A DNA stretch of 64,000 nt, from positions 5,961,694-6,025,693 of the forward strand of contig OX465584.1 in NCBI GenBank assembly GCA_950022655.1, given 5' to 3'. The stretch comes from Alentia gelatinosa. Its lineage: Eukaryota; Annelida; Polychaeta; Phyllodocida; Polynoidae. The notes under the pieces were generated by a model. It saw only the letters and a program-made list of their open reading frames with translations. It was not told the DNA's origin and made no database searches. Position 1 is the stretch's first letter, and every line of letters begins with the position of its first letter. Positions 10,935 through 22,329 of the stretch are shown piece by piece. The translations under genes were made by a program, and so were the position numbers.

Positions 10935-11106
10935 GCTAAATCTGTCGCCAAAAGTTTATCAAATCCAGTCGCCGACAGTGGAACGTTGATGAATGGCCTT
11001 TGATGCGATGGCTGACACGGGGCGAGGGGTTACGTAATTTGCCGACTCCTATACGATTTGGGAACTAATCTTTCAACCCTGAATCGTAAATGCGCATTGG
11101 GCTTAA
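10935..11106 (+). mobile_element. Family E MITE, 5' truncated
   Basis: Only the right half is present, ending GCGCATTGGGCTTAA. The final TTAA is shared with the family F element that follows, as if F had inserted into the terminal TTAA of E. Confidence 0.6.
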
Positions 11107-11550
11107 AAGCGGGCGTCCACAAACCACGACAAGGCTACCACAATGGGTTCCCGACAAGGTCCACGACAGGCCTACGATTGGAAGGCCTGTTGTTACCTTG
11201 TCATGGTTGGTACCCGACAAGAGGCTACGACAAGGCCAGGACAGGCTGCGACATGAAGCTTGTCCGGGGCCTGTCGGGGGCCTTCCGACAAGGTTACGAC
11301 AATATCGAAAATGTTCAATTTTCCCCACGACTGGAGCCTTGTCGTGGAGTGTTTTGGTTTCCTCGATATCACTGTCGTAGTGTGTCGGGACCATGGATGC
11401 CTTTTTTATGGGAACCAGCAACGTCTACGACACGCCCCGACACTGCTGTCCTAAAGCCCCTCTTCTCACGACAAGGCTGCGACAAAGCGCCGATAGGAAC
11501 TTTCTTGTCGGCTCTTGTCGTAGCCTTGTCGTGGTTGGTGGACGCCCGCC
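11107..11550. mobile_element. Family F MITE rich in CTACGACAAGG motifs
   Basis: Ends GCGGGCGTCCAC and GTGGACGCCCGC form inverted repeats that continue into CCACGACAAGGCTAC. The body repeats ACGACAAGG or its complement CCTTGTCGT more than ten times in both orientations. TTAA lies on both sides (11103-11106 and 11551-11554). Long frames on both strands come from this motif repetition and do not look like protein. Confidence 0.75.
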
Positions 11551-11554
11551 TTAA

Positions 11555-12150
11555 GAGTCTAGGTCCAAGTTTGTTAGGGTCCCTCAGAATGTTAAAACCG
11601 ACATGAGCTCTGGAAGCACTCTGTTAACAGACCTCCCGCTCCCGTCTCCACTGCTAAAAAGATTTTATCCCGGGATGAAAAAAGGAAGGGCAATTATCAG
11701 AAAGTCGCTGAGATAAATAATGTACTTGGAGGCAGGAGGCAAGTGCCTTTGTCCTGTGTGGTTCATTACAGACCGCTGGTTCTTCAGGGAACCTCCCACT
11801 GCCCTTCTCTCTGCACCCTCCCCACATCCACAAACCTTTCACTGCTACTGTCAGTCACCACCATTATCACAGCAGTCCCTGTGGACTGCACTGACCCCCA
11901 ACCTCCCCAGGTACCTACACCCTCTCTACTGCTACTGGCCCTTCACCTCTAGCTGTATAGAAGCTGGCTTATAGAACATGGTGGTTATATCAGGTCTTAA
12001 AGTGAAGAGAACCTTAAGAAAAAAACCACAGTATGGAACAATGTTAGATTGTGTATACCTGAATTGTCGTTCTCTATTGAATATTGTTTCGAATCTGTTA
12101 TACAACCCGGTTCTAGTATCATGACAAAATAGTTTCAGGTGGCGCTATAA
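11555..12150. other. No gene recognised
   Basis: A pyrimidine-rich stretch at 11760-11960 gives short open frames without recognisable motifs. No element ends or tandem structure were seen. Confidence 0.4.
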
Positions 12151-12462
12151 TTATCCTACCCCTAATAAAAAAACTCCATAGGCTTAACATTGGGTCACTG
12201 TATTCGGTCTGGAGTTTAGAAAAATGAAAAATATCGCTCTAGTGGGATACACTTGACAAATGACATCATTTGTTAATGTAGAGGTAATTTAGACGGGCCG
12301 GGTAGGATAAATTCTAAACCAAACTCGAGTTAGTCATGTTATTGTTCCCTGCACTCCGGCAAGATCGCATATTACTGCTCTCGGCTTCGCCTCGCACAGT
12401 AATACGCGATCTTACCATCATGTGATAAACAACAAAACAACTAACTCTTGTTTGGTTTCTCC
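12151..12462 (+). mobile_element. Family A two-module foldback element A1
   Basis: TTATCCTACCCC, then CCATAGGCTTAACATTGGG, closed by CCGGGTAGGATAA. The palindrome follows, from AAACCAAACTCGAGTTAG to CTAACTCTTGTTTGGTTTC, with arms pairing GATCGCATATTACTG and CAGTAATACGCGATC around a CTCGGCTTCGCC loop. Confidence 0.75.
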
Positions 12463-13049
12463 ATATTACTGCACACATGTGCAGTACACAATTTAGTATG
12501 CATGCCCGAGAAGTAAATTGTAGAAGTATGTGCACATATGTATAATAAATACCTTTTGTATCTACGTATATCAAATACTACCTGTTCCTAGCCATGATAT
12601 AGAATTAACGTTGGCGCCCTGGGGCAATTAGGGTAATTCAAATAGTGGGTTTAAAAAAAATTATTTTCAAGTACATAGAATAAGAAAACAAAGCACTTGA
12701 GGATGTATTTCCTGGACAAAATACCACGAACGAACATCAATTCGCCTACAGTAAGTTTGTTTCCTCATGTTGCTATTAGCCTGCCTCAGCACTTTAGCTG
12801 CTTCTACCACAGCCATCTATTTCATCACGCTTCTCACTGGTACTTCTAACCTTCACTAACATACTTTAAAGGCACACCACCTGGTTCCCCACCATGCCAT
12901 ATTACTGTAGATCGCTTATTTTGACATGGCTCTTCGTTGACTCTGAGTTACTAGGCAAGAACTACTGCATAGCTACAAACTGTTCCTAGAGAATCCAACC
13001 TACTGCTACGAACTCTGTGAAACTCTAAGCAGTCCTCAAGCACACCCAT

Positions 13050-13885
13050 GCTCGGAGCTGCTCCGAGCTGCTCCGAGCTGCCTGGGGCTGCTCGGAGCGG
13101 CTCGGAGCTACTAAGAGCTCCTTTGAACTGCTCGTAGCATTTTAGAAATGCTCGGAGCCGCTCGGAACTGCTCGGAACTGCTCGTAGCCGCTCTGGACAG
13201 CTCGGAACTGCGCGGAGCTGCTTGAAACTGCCCAGAACTGGTCGGAGCTGCTTGGGGCTGGTCGGAGCTGCTCGAAGCCGCGAGGGACCGCTATTGGTGC
13301 TCTAAGCCGCTCTGGCTGCTCGGAACTGCTCGGAGCTGCTCAGAGCTGTTCGTAGCTACTCGGAGCCGCTCGGAGCTGCTCGGGGCTGCTCGAACTGCTC
13401 GGAGGTGCTCGGTGCTACTCGAACTTCTCACAGCTGCCCGGAGCTGTTCGGGGCTGCCCGGAGCAGCACGGAATCGCTCGGAGCTTCTCGGAGCCGCTCG
13501 GAGCCGCTCGGAACCACTCGGAACCGCTCGGGCTGTTCGGAGCTGCTTGGGGCTGCTCGGAGCTGTTCATAGCTGTGTGTAGCTGCTTGGGGCCGCTCAG
13601 ACCTATTCGGAGCCAGTCGTAGCTGCTCGTAGCTGCTCGGAACCGCTCGGAACCGTTCGGATGCTCTTAGCCGCTAGGCCTGCTTGGAGCTGGTCGGGAC
13701 TGCTCGGAACTGCTCGGAGTTACTCAGAGCTGCCCGGAGCTGTTGGGAGAGATTCGGAACTGCTCGTAGCCGCTCGGGGCCACTCGGAGTCGCTCAGACC
13801 TATTTGGAGCCGGTCGGAGCTGCTCAGAGCTGCTCAGAGCTGTTCGGGGCTGCTTGGAGCTGCTCGGAGGTGCTCGCTCCATTTG
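13050..13885 (+). repeat. GC-rich decamer array (CTGCTCGGAG)
   Basis: About 80 degenerate copies of CTGCTCGGAG with GGAGCCGCTC variants. GC content is far above the surroundings. Because the unit is 10 bp the frame rotates every copy. Frames across it read arginine, serine, leucine and glutamate repeats and are not taken as genes. 12463-13050 before it shows nothing recognisable. Confidence 0.85.
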
Positions 13886-14079
13886 CGGCGCGCTGAATGG
13901 CCTCTTACGGGCGGGATATTAGACCGGCCACTCGACGCGATGAAGGATATTGGGCCATTTGTCAATTCTTTCAAACTGCTCTGCGGGCTCGGGCCACTTG
14001 TCGTCTCCTACCTTTTTGCAGGTCAGTTTGCTTCGCGGGCGGGGACCACCCGGGAAGGAGAGCGGGGAGTGAATGGGGC

Positions 14080-14885
14080 TTCTCTGATTTACTCAGACCT
14101 CCAGCAGGCACAACGACTCGCTGAGTTCATCGACCTGCTCACTGTGAGTAACTCCACCAACACTGAGCAGCTCATCAAGATGGACAATCAGCTCTGTGGG
14201 TGTCTGTGTCTGCTGATTCAGGTTATTTACTTATTTATTTATTTACTTATTTATTACTCAGACCTTCAGCAGGCACCACGACTCGCCGAGTTCATCGACC
14301 TGCTCACTGTGAGCAACTCCACAAACACTGAACAACTCATCACGAGGACCATCAGCTCTGTGGGGGTCCGTATCTGCTGATTCAGGTTATATACTTATTT
14401 ATTTATTTACTTATTTATTACTCAGACCTTCAGCAGGCACAACGACTCGCCGAGTTCATCGACCTGCTAACTGAGAGTAACTCCACGAACACTGAGCAAC
14501 TCATCCCAAGGACAATCAGCTCTGTGGGGGTCCGTATCTGCTGATTCAGGTCATTTACTTATTTATTTATCTATTTATTTATTACTTAGACCTTCAGTCG
14601 GCACAACGACTAGCTGAGTTCATCGACCTGCTCACCGAGAGTAACTCCACGAACACTGAGCAGCTCATCACGAGGACAATCAGCTCTGTGGGTGTCTGTA
14701 TCTGCTGATTCAGGTCATTTACTTATTTATTTATTTACTTATTTATTACTCAGACCTTCAGTCGGCACAACGACTCGCCGAGTTCATCGACCTGCTCACC
14801 GAGAGTAACTCCAACAACACTGAGCAGCTCATCACCAGGACAATCAGCTCTGTGGGTGTCAGTACCTGCTGATTCAGGTTATTTG
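14080..14885 (+). repeat. Five tandem 164-bp units with exon-like content
   Basis: Each unit has a TTTATTTACTTATTTATTA stretch ending CTCAG, then about 115 bases starting ACCTTCAGCAGGCAC, ending CTGATTCAG before GTTATTT. The middle reads in frame as LAEFIDLLTVSNSTNTEQLI in two copies and stays similar in the others. The pyrimidine-AG entry and AG-GT exit resemble splice sites, so the array may be a tandemly duplicated exon or merely a minisatellite that captured one. I do not recognise the peptide. The pieces at 13886-14079 lack clear features. Confidence 0.6.
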
Positions 14886-14910
14886 TTTGTGTTATTTGGT
14901 TATAATTATT

Positions 14911-15304
14911 TCAATATACCCATTTCCAAAACCTCTATAGTTGCATACCACTGCTGGGGTTGCAGTAATTATGAGTTATGTAATGAGGGTGATGTCTTCG
15001 TCCCTGGCTGATGTTTTTGTCCTGGGCTGACCATGTGATATAAAGAGTGCCGGGACGAAAAACATAGCTGTTGCAGTTACTCAATAACGGTGGCCACTTT
15101 TCTTGGGGCTATCATAGGTAAAGAAATAACCATTTTTATCGATATTTGAAAGTATATAGGAAAAGGGAAACCAAGTACCGGCAAGCAAAAGTCAAAGTTA
15201 CTCGGTGAGGATTGGCAAACTTACTGCCAGCGGCTGGCAGTAATTTTTCCGGTCCTCACCTTGCAGCTTTAAACTTTTGCTCACCAGAATATAGTTTCCC
15301 TCTA
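14911..15304 (+). mobile_element. Family C two-module foldback element C2, diverged
   Basis: Left edge decayed (CAATATACCCATTTCC). The GTCCTGGGCTGACC region and inner repeat AAAGTATATAGGAA are recognisable. The palindrome runs from AGGGAAACCAAGTACC to AGTTTCCCTCTA with a CAGCGGCTGGCAG loop. Confidence 0.7.
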
Positions 15305-15776
15305 CTCCTGGTCAGTATAAGTGGGAATTCGCCCACGTTTATATAAAAATACAATAAAAATGTAGCAAATGCAAACAATCTGTTTAGTTCAAGCCAAATT
15401 GTGAAATCGTGTTAGACCTGAAACGAAGGTATTTTCCTGACCTCCCAGTGACTTATTTAGGCCTGATTTAGGCGGTGTTTCCCTGATGAGGCCACCACCT
15501 GCTGTTATACCACTATCTCCCAACGTCCAGCCACACGGGGGCACCACTGTCGTCAATGGAGACTGAATCAAATTGGTGTCATGGATACTCAGAGAACTGA
15601 AGCCTTTAACTGGGTCTCCCTCGTTAAACATGTTCAACGCTAGGGGCGCTTTTAAGGATATCCGACGAAGACTAATCTACCATTTAAACACTGGTAAGAC
15701 CCCCCCATCTCATCCCCCCACCCCACCCAGCACCATGCTGGACTCAGTAGAGGTACATCAGTGAGTGTGATTTAGA

Positions 15777-16452
15777 TTAAAGGCATATGGGACAAGACCC
15801 ATGCATGCTAATTTTCTAAATGTTGAATATATGATCATCTGTGCCATGGAACACAATTTATAAGTAAAGAGTAGAGTGATACCACACAAGGCTCGTTGAA
15901 TTTAAAATCAATATAGTTTTATTGATGATAAACAGATGATATACAGTTAGATCAATGAGATTGATGATTGATGATTCATAAAAGACTCAACGTTTCGGTT
16001 GATTAATTAACCTTCGTCAGGAGTAATTCAAAAGTGTTGGGTAACCATGCTGGGTTTTTTTTATTTAGAAAAGGATATTATAATCATATTATTCAGGAAA
16101 TTTAGAAAAATGATAAAGTATTTTTTTCCACATAGTAACGCTCTTTAATTTTCCTTTGAAGAATATAGATTTTAGAAGAATATAGTAAATGTGTATTTCT
16201 ACAAGTTACGTAATGAGATATAGGTCACTGCACTTACGAAATGATAAAAAAAAGATTTTGAGTATATATCCTGTGAAGATCGAGCACATGTAAATTGGCG
16301 TATTTCACATAATGTGATCGGTCAACACGTTCAATTCACTAATTTTTCATGAAAATGCATCGAAACAAACCTGTAACTAATAACTGATAATATCTAAAAA
16401 AACAACCACACAACCAGGTGGCGTCACCGTGAGTTGTAGGGTACACCTTTAA
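15777..16452 (+). mobile_element. Family H TTAA-ended MITE with nested fragment
   Basis: Starts TTAAAGGCATATGGGACAAG and ends GAGTTGTAGGGTACACCTTT with TTAA, matching 48901-49406. About 175 bases near 15860-16035 are foreign and look like a piece of a Penelope-type terminal repeat. Confidence 0.6.
15860..16035 (-). mobile_element. Penelope-type terminal fragment (tentative)
   Basis: On the minus strand it reads CTCCTGACGAAGGTTAATT and then CAACCGAAACGTTGAGTC. CTGANGA plus GAAA around a short stem, followed by GUC, is the hammerhead-like signature often found in Penelope terminal repeats. Stem I does not form in this copy, so activity is not expected. Confidence 0.35.
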
Positions 16453-16554
16453 GGAATCCCCGGGAAAGTGAATCAGAATTGACCTACTTTGCGACCCCCT
16501 GAGGGCACATATCACAGGAAGGTGAACTGTAAGTCCGGACACCCACACCTGCTG

Positions 16555-16760
16555 ATCAGCCCTCAGGGAATTCCACGGCGTGGTTAATACGGTCGGCCGA
16601 CAGGCGACACCTGACGACGCGGGACTGAACTGCTCGGCCCGGGTCTGCGGGGCGTCCTGACGGCGTCCGTCATCGTTAACGCGGATCCCCGGGGTTCGGA
16701 ACCGGAAGTCGGGCCGTAATGATGTACGTCACAGTGTGACGTACGTGAGTGTTCAGAGTA
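16555..16760. promoter_or_regulatory. GC-rich stretch with CRE-like palindrome
   Basis: A local GC rise contains ACCGGAAGTC and, at 16724-16744, two TGACGT half sites facing each other (GTACGTCAC, three bases, GTGACGTAC). It could be a regulatory site or a fragment of a repeat. No exon follows. Confidence 0.2.
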
Positions 16761-16799
16761 CCATCCCGTAAACAGGACTGTCAGTACTGTCTATTATAC

Positions 16800-17255
16800 A
16801 TTTTTATTTACAAGGGGCAGTGACCTTAATATAGTACATAGAATATGATATACTGTATTAACATAGAGCAGTGTGACCTTAACATAGGACACAGAATAGT
16901 CTATGATATACTCCATTAACATGGGGCAGTGACCTTAATATAGGGCACAGAATAGTCTATGATATACTACATTAACATGGGGCAGTGACCTTAATATAGG
17001 GCACAGAGTAGTCTATGATATACTCCATTAACATGGAGCAGTGACCTTAATATAGGGCACAGAGTAGTCTATGATATACTCCATTAACATGGGGCAGTGA
17101 ACTTAATATAGGGCACAGAGTAGTCTATGATATACTCCATTAACATGGGGCAGTGACCTTAATATAGGACACAAAATAGTCTATGATATACTACATTAAC
17201 ATGGGGCAGTGACCTTAACATAGGGCACAGAGTATTCTATGATACACTTTACTAT
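16800..17255 (+). repeat. Minisatellite, approx. 56-bp unit, eight copies
   Basis: Unit phrases are CATTAACATGGGGCAGTGAC, CTTAATATAGGGCACAGAG and TAGTCTATGATATACTC. Copies are over 90 percent alike by eye. Confidence 0.85.
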
Positions 17256-17314
17256 ATACCCATGCCGTATTTATACTGTAAATACGTACTTTTTAGCCAT
17301 ATAACGTAAAACAT

Positions 17315-17366
17315 ACAGTGACCCAATGTTAAGCCTTTCGCATTTTTCTTATTAGAGGTAGGATAA
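17315..17366 (-). mobile_element. Family A left-end remnant
   Basis: Reverse complement reads TTATCCTACCTCTAATAAG then AAAGGCTTAACATTGGGTC, matching the first 50 bases of A1. No palindrome remains. 17367-17789 holds nothing else recognised. Confidence 0.5.
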
Positions 17367-17789
17367 TATATGGTATACTTTACCAATATATGGGGCAGTA
17401 TGGTGAAGGGTTAGTTTTTGCAGCAAGCCGAGAGTCTATGTAACATACCCTTCCTTTTAGCAGCGTACCTGAGCGTGACCCACGCTCAAAAAGAAGAGAA
17501 TATCGGAACAGGTAGTTCGGGGACATGATGGAAGTAATTACTGCAGACATCAAAGGGTCACGTGACCTCGCCTCCTCACCTGCCGCTGATGGGTCGCTAA
17601 GTGTCTGATAATCGTCATATCACAGAGATAATAATAACGTGATAAAGACCGCCACTAAGTAGGGTGGTGTCGTATCGTTATCTAGTTCATTAATGACTGA
17701 TAACATTCATAAAAATGATCATTCTCTACCAATAATCCGATGATGCTGTGCTATTACTGCTATTTCTGTCGTGGTGTAATGAATAGTAT

Positions 17790-18214
17790 TAGAGGGAAAC
17801 TATGTTCTGGTGAGCAATTGTTCAAAGTTACTCGGTGAGGACCGGAAAAATTACTGCTCAAGGCATCAGCTGTGGGCAGTAATTATTCCGGTCCTCACCG
17901 AGTAACTTTGACTTTTGCTCACTGGTACTTGGTTTCCCTATTCCTATATACCTTCAAATCTCGATAAAAATGGTTATTTCTTTACCTATGATAGCCCCAA
18001 GATAAATGGCCGCCCTTATCAGTAACTGCAACAGGTCATGTTTTCTTCCCGGTGCTCTTTATATCACGTGGTCAGCCCGGGACGAAAACATCAGCCCAGG
18101 ACGAAAACGAGAGCATGGGAAGAACGCGTCAGCCTCGATACGTAACTTATAATTACTGCACCCCCAGCAGCGGTATGTACCTATAGAGGTTTCAGAAATT
18201 GGTATATTTAGGAA
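17790..18214 (-). mobile_element. Family C two-module foldback element C3, reverse, complete
   Basis: Begins with the palindrome (TAGAGGGAAACTATG, arms GTTACTCGGTGAGGACCGG and inverse, centre GGCATCAGC) and then the module from TTCCTATATACC at about 17938 to GGTATATTTAGGAA. Internal GGGACGAAAAC copies face the opposite way to C1, as expected. Confidence 0.8.
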
Positions 18215-18259
18215 TGAAGATTATGTGATTGTGACACGCTTTAGCAGATTTATCACTCA

Positions 18260-18372
18260 TTATCTCACCCCTTTTTTTCACATAGACCTCTAATCCAGCA
18301 TAGTTCTGTGTGAAATTATACGAAATTGGCGTTAAGTACGGTGACGTCACAAAGGTTAGCCAATCATCACGC
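18260..18372 (+). mobile_element. Family B fragment
   Basis: TTATCTCACCCC, a decayed ACATAGACCTCTAATCC and GTGACGTCACAAAGGTTAGC match the first module of family B. The palindrome is absent. Confidence 0.45.
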
Positions 18373-18471
18373 AGGATTCACCAAGACACAGATTCAACTC
18401 CAAATTAACCACGACTGAAATTATTATCGTCGGCCTTACGTCTGGATCAAACGTTTTCTACGATTAGACCC

Positions 18472-18892
18472 TATAGGGGGGTGTCCACCAACGATGACAA
18501 TGCTACGACAAGCCCTGAGAAGTTCCAATCGGCACTTATCGCAGCCTTGTCGTAAGAAGGGGGGCTTTACAACAGCGTTGTTGGGGAATGTCAGGAAGTG
18601 CACACTCCACCAAAATTTCCTATTGTAGATCTCTGCAACACACTCCCGACAAGCTATGACACTCCATGACAATGGTCCAGTCATGGGAAAAATTGAACAT
18701 GGTTGATGTTGTCGTAGCCTTGTCAGAAGGCTCTCAACAAGGTTCCAATTGTGGCCTCATCGTGGCCTTGTCGTAGACTCTTGTCAGGAACTGGGGTCCA
18801 CCAACCACAACAAGGCCTCCAATAGTAGGCCAGTTGTGGGCCTTGTCGGGAAGCCATTGTCGTAGCCTTGTCGTGGTTGGTGGACGCTCCCC
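18472..18892. mobile_element. Family F MITE, second copy
   Basis: GGGGTGTCCACCAACGATG at the left and TGGTTGGTGGACGCTCCCC at the right form the terminal repeats, followed by TTAA. The body again alternates CTACGACAAG and CTTGTCGTAG motifs. Confidence 0.7.
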
Positions 18893-19122
18893 TTAATAAG
18901 CGCTAGCGCCGTGAATGATCTGCTGGGAGAGTGCGAACAGCACTGAGGTCTGGGCACGTCTGGCTTTATTCTCGTTTCTAACCTGACTCACTGTGCGTGT
19001 GGCTAACATTACCTGTGTCTGTACTCCGACCCCACAACAGCCGTCTGGTGGTTTCACAGCGCGTTCACACGGCCTCCACCTCTCAACTCTAACCTCCAAA
19101 CTCGCGACATTTCTCGCGCACT

Positions 19123-19331
19123 GCACACCACCGAGTCAAGGAGGCGATCTCCGGAATCCCCAACACAAAGTGGCACGTATGTGGAATATCATTTCATAGT
19201 TACGTCTCCCACTGATAATTTAGCGTCTCGGAAGCAATAATCAAGTGAAATATGAAATAACAGCTCACTTACATGACATTTTGTGTTGGTGATTTCGAGA
19301 ATTGCCGCGTTTCTTGCTAGGTGTGTCTCTG
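19123..19331. mobile_element. Family M MITE, diverged copy
   Basis: GGCGATCTCCGGAATCCCCA, ATATCATTTCATA and the inverted GTGTTGGTGATTTCGAG with AGGTGTGTCTC match the copy at 39643-39855. Terminal inverted repeats extend for about 50 bp. Confidence 0.55.
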
Positions 19332-20065
19332 GCTTTACAAACGATCGACCAATCAGATTGCTGCTCTCTTGAGACTTAATCAATTCACAGTGGATGGTAG
19401 CAACTCTATAAAGGGCCAGATCATAATCAGGCTTTACAAGGAAGCCATCGAAAAGCAGTATGACGAAAAGGATTGCACAAAACTTTAGACCGCATGTGTA
19501 TCTTACAACAGTATTGCAAAATGAGAAATATTCATGTTCTACCAAGGTAATGAATGTTCAACTTCTGAAATCCTTAACGGAAACTTTCCATTTGGTGACC
19601 TTGACCTTAAGAAAAATTAGGATGCTGACAACAGCTGATGACTCTATGATGTCTCAATATAATATATCTACCAAATATCTAGGAAATCAATACTTTTGGA
19701 GAAATGATGAATAACGTCTCAATTTCAAAACCCTCTGAAATTTGATGACCTTTGAGCTTTGACCTCTGATAAAAGGTCAAATTGACACATTTACACAACA
19801 ATGGCTACCGTGTCTGGAATAGCCAAAGTCTTAGCTTTCATTTGATACAATGAAATTGCTGCTTTACTTTCATGGAACGAAAGGCCACCTTTTCAGGGGC
19901 TGGCCCCTTGACTATTAAGGGCCTTACTAACGTTTTTCTACCTGATTTAGGGTTCCATATGGTAAGTGGACTACATGTAACTTTGACCAATTAGATCGGA
20001 ACAAAATCCTCTTTAGTAAATGTCTAGAGACGATAGTGGACTCATACATATCTTTATGATGATTT

Positions 20066-20435
20066 TTAGAGCTTGCTTGCACGCGCTATATATACATCAT
20101 CTGGAGGTTAGAAGGGTACATATAGACTTTCAGGGTACTGCATAAAAACTATCCCTTCACTATCTGCATGCTATGCACTGTGATATTGAGAACAGAGCAG
20201 GGAGCCAGTGTCATAGTCTCTTAAAGGCGTACCCAGCTGACCATGACCAATCACTCATGACCAAAATACCTCAAGATCCACTCAGGGCCCTATGACCCAC
20301 TGGTGCTTAATGTGTTTGGATCCTAGACTCAGGCAGTTTCAGAAATGGCAAGTAGATTGGGTGCAAGTGGGTTATAGAAAACTATCCTTCACGCTCATTC
20401 ATCAATTATGAACATAACATTTGCTCCTAGTTCTT
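20066..20435 (+). repeat. Dispersed repeat L, copy 1
   Basis: Landmarks are TTGCACGCGCTATATATAC, CCAGCTGACCATGACC, TGGTGCTTAATGTGTTTGG and TTCATCAATTATGAACA. Four longer copies and several scraps lie in the window. No coding frame survives. It could be part of a LINE or a terminal repeat. Confidence 0.55.
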
Positions 20436-20514
20436 GTTTTTGTTCAGTAGGACAACTCGGACCACTCAATATCCGCAATGTGCCTAACAATGAGGTTTTA
20501 CTGTATTCGATCTT

Positions 20515-20862
20515 TATGATCTTTATGCGTTGACTAAAGGTTAGAATGCTCACATGGACTTCCAGCTTGCTACAAAAAAAATATCCCTTTACTATCTGCG
20601 TGTTATTGACTGTAATATTGTGACCGGAGCAGAGGCCCAGTGTCTCAGTGTTTTAGAGTCGTGCCCAAATGACCATGACCAATCACTAGAGACCGACATA
20701 CCTGATTGAGCTACTGGTGCTTGATATGTTTTGGTCCTATACCCAGGCAGTTGCAGAAATGGCCAGTTCACTGGGTGCATGTGGGTTACAGAAAATATAT
20801 CCAAAACCCTTTAATTGATATTTATCAATAATTGCACACTCATTCATCAATGATGAACCCAC
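20515..20862 (+). repeat. Dispersed repeat L, copy 2
   Basis: GGACTTCCAGCTTGCTAC, TTTACTATCTGCGTG, CAAATGACCATGACCAATC, TGGTGCTTGATATG and CATTCATCAATGATGAAC occur in the same order as in the copies at 20.1 and 58.5 kb. Confidence 0.55.
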
Positions 20863-21482
20863 CTTTATCAGTCCACTACACACCACACACCACACCCCTG
20901 AGCGTATAGTGGGGTGGTTCTTATCCCAATATCGCTGGAGGCTGTCAGTATAGAGGGTAGAATGAAGGTGACTGTCACTCGTCCAAATTGCGACATTAGA
21001 AGCTTTTATTTCACCCAATCTGAGGATGCGAGGTGGAGGGATACCCCTCCTAAGGTCGGTCAATGCTACCGGCTGTGTGTTGGCACCGGTCTCAAAGACC
21101 CCCCCCCCCCTCCCCCTCCACCTCCTCCACACCTCCTCCAGGCCGACGCGCGGCACGCGGTGACTTTGCCGCGTGACCTTGAGCCGCGACCTTGAGGCCC
21201 GACCTTGAGGGGTGACCCTGAGGACTGTAGTGGTGGTGGATATTCCTTAGCGCCAGGCCGGGGTGTTTGTGTGGTTCTGTAGGTCTGTACGTATGTGGTC
21301 TGCTCTTACATAAACCAGGCGTATAATTGACTTATGGATGGACCAGTGCCAGTTGTTGACTAAGTGTGAATAAAACTATGAAATCACAATATGAAGGAGT
21401 TTTCATAGGAAAATGTTAGTGGTGTATGCGAATATAAGTATCAAATCATGCTATATAAGAATAGTGGATATGAAACAAGAGT

Positions 21483-21760
21483 TTATTCTACCCCTAAAAA
21501 AAAACGCCATAGGCTTAACATGGGATTTGTTTATGTCACTGGGTGTGACATAAAGTGTTGTTTATGCCATTACTTTCTAATACTGAAAAAATGTAGAAAC
21601 AGGGTAGGATAAAATCTAGACGCCACTCGTTTGAGTTTGAGCTTATTCATGCCACTCATTTTGTTGGCTCCGTAATGTCACTCGTCTTCGACTCGTGGCA
21701 TTATGGAGCTAACAAAATGCGTGGTATAAATAAACTCAGACTCAAACTCATGACGTCTCT
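21483..21760 (+). mobile_element. Family A two-module foldback element A3
   Basis: TTATTCTACCCC, CCATAGGCTTAACATGGG, inner repeat CAGGGTAGGATAA, then a palindrome from CTCGTTTGAGTTTGAGC to CTCAGACTCAAACTCATG. Arms pair TTTGTTGGCTCCGTAATG with CATTATGGAGCTAACAAA; the loop is CTCGTCTTCGACTCG. Internal ATGTCAC and ATGCCAT words recur in the arms. Confidence 0.75.
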
Positions 21761-21845
21761 TTATATTATCGAGTTCATTGAGAAATCCTGATATAGTGTA
21801 AGATAACTGGAAGAAACTGTGAACATCACGAACTATTCATGCCAT

Positions 21846-22020
21846 TTATTAGAGCGTGCTTGCACGCGCTATATACATCATCTAAAACTAAGAGAGGCCA
21901 TATAGACTTTCAGGATACTGCATACTATATGTGTGCTATTTACTGTGATATTGAGAACAGAGCAGGGAACCAGTATCACAGTCTCTTAGAGGCGTGCCCA
22001 GCTGACCATGACCGTGGAGA
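21846..22020 (+). repeat. Dispersed repeat L, copy 3 (partial)
   Basis: GCGTGCTTGCACGCGC, CATATAGACTTTCAGG, GATATTGAGAACAGAGCAGG and CAGCTGACCATGACC match L copy 1; the right half is missing. Confidence 0.5.
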
Positions 22021-22329
22021 AGTTACCATGTCTGGAGTTTTCCAGTATGACACCTCTCCCGAAGACTGAGTATCAAACTTTCAATAGTTCTCAAAAGTGT
22101 ATCTAATCTCTGATGTATATTTGAAGACGGGAACTGTACTTTACAAGGGTAAATTTATATCTCGTGATTTGGTATAAATTGTTATTGTGAAAAAGTACAA
22201 AATATGCATAGTATCCTTGTAGATTACACTAGTACTCTCATAGTCGGCAGACATGGAAATGTGCAAGAGGGAAATTTTTATACCACAGTATAAAAATCTT
22301 CAACTACTTCCTCAGTTATTTCAGTATGT

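Noticed and set aside
11058..11606. A 182-codon frame with overlapping frames on both strands
   Set aside because: It coincides with family F MITE and its repeated CTACGACAAGG words, and starts inside family E.
13661..14380. A 239-codon frame spanning two repeat arrays
   Set aside because: It crosses the decamer array and two 164-bp units with different frame use. Only the exon-like units merit attention, as reported separately.
15985..16020. Functional hammerhead ribozyme on the minus strand
   Set aside because: CTGANGA, GAAA and GUC are present, but the bases that should form stem I do not pair.
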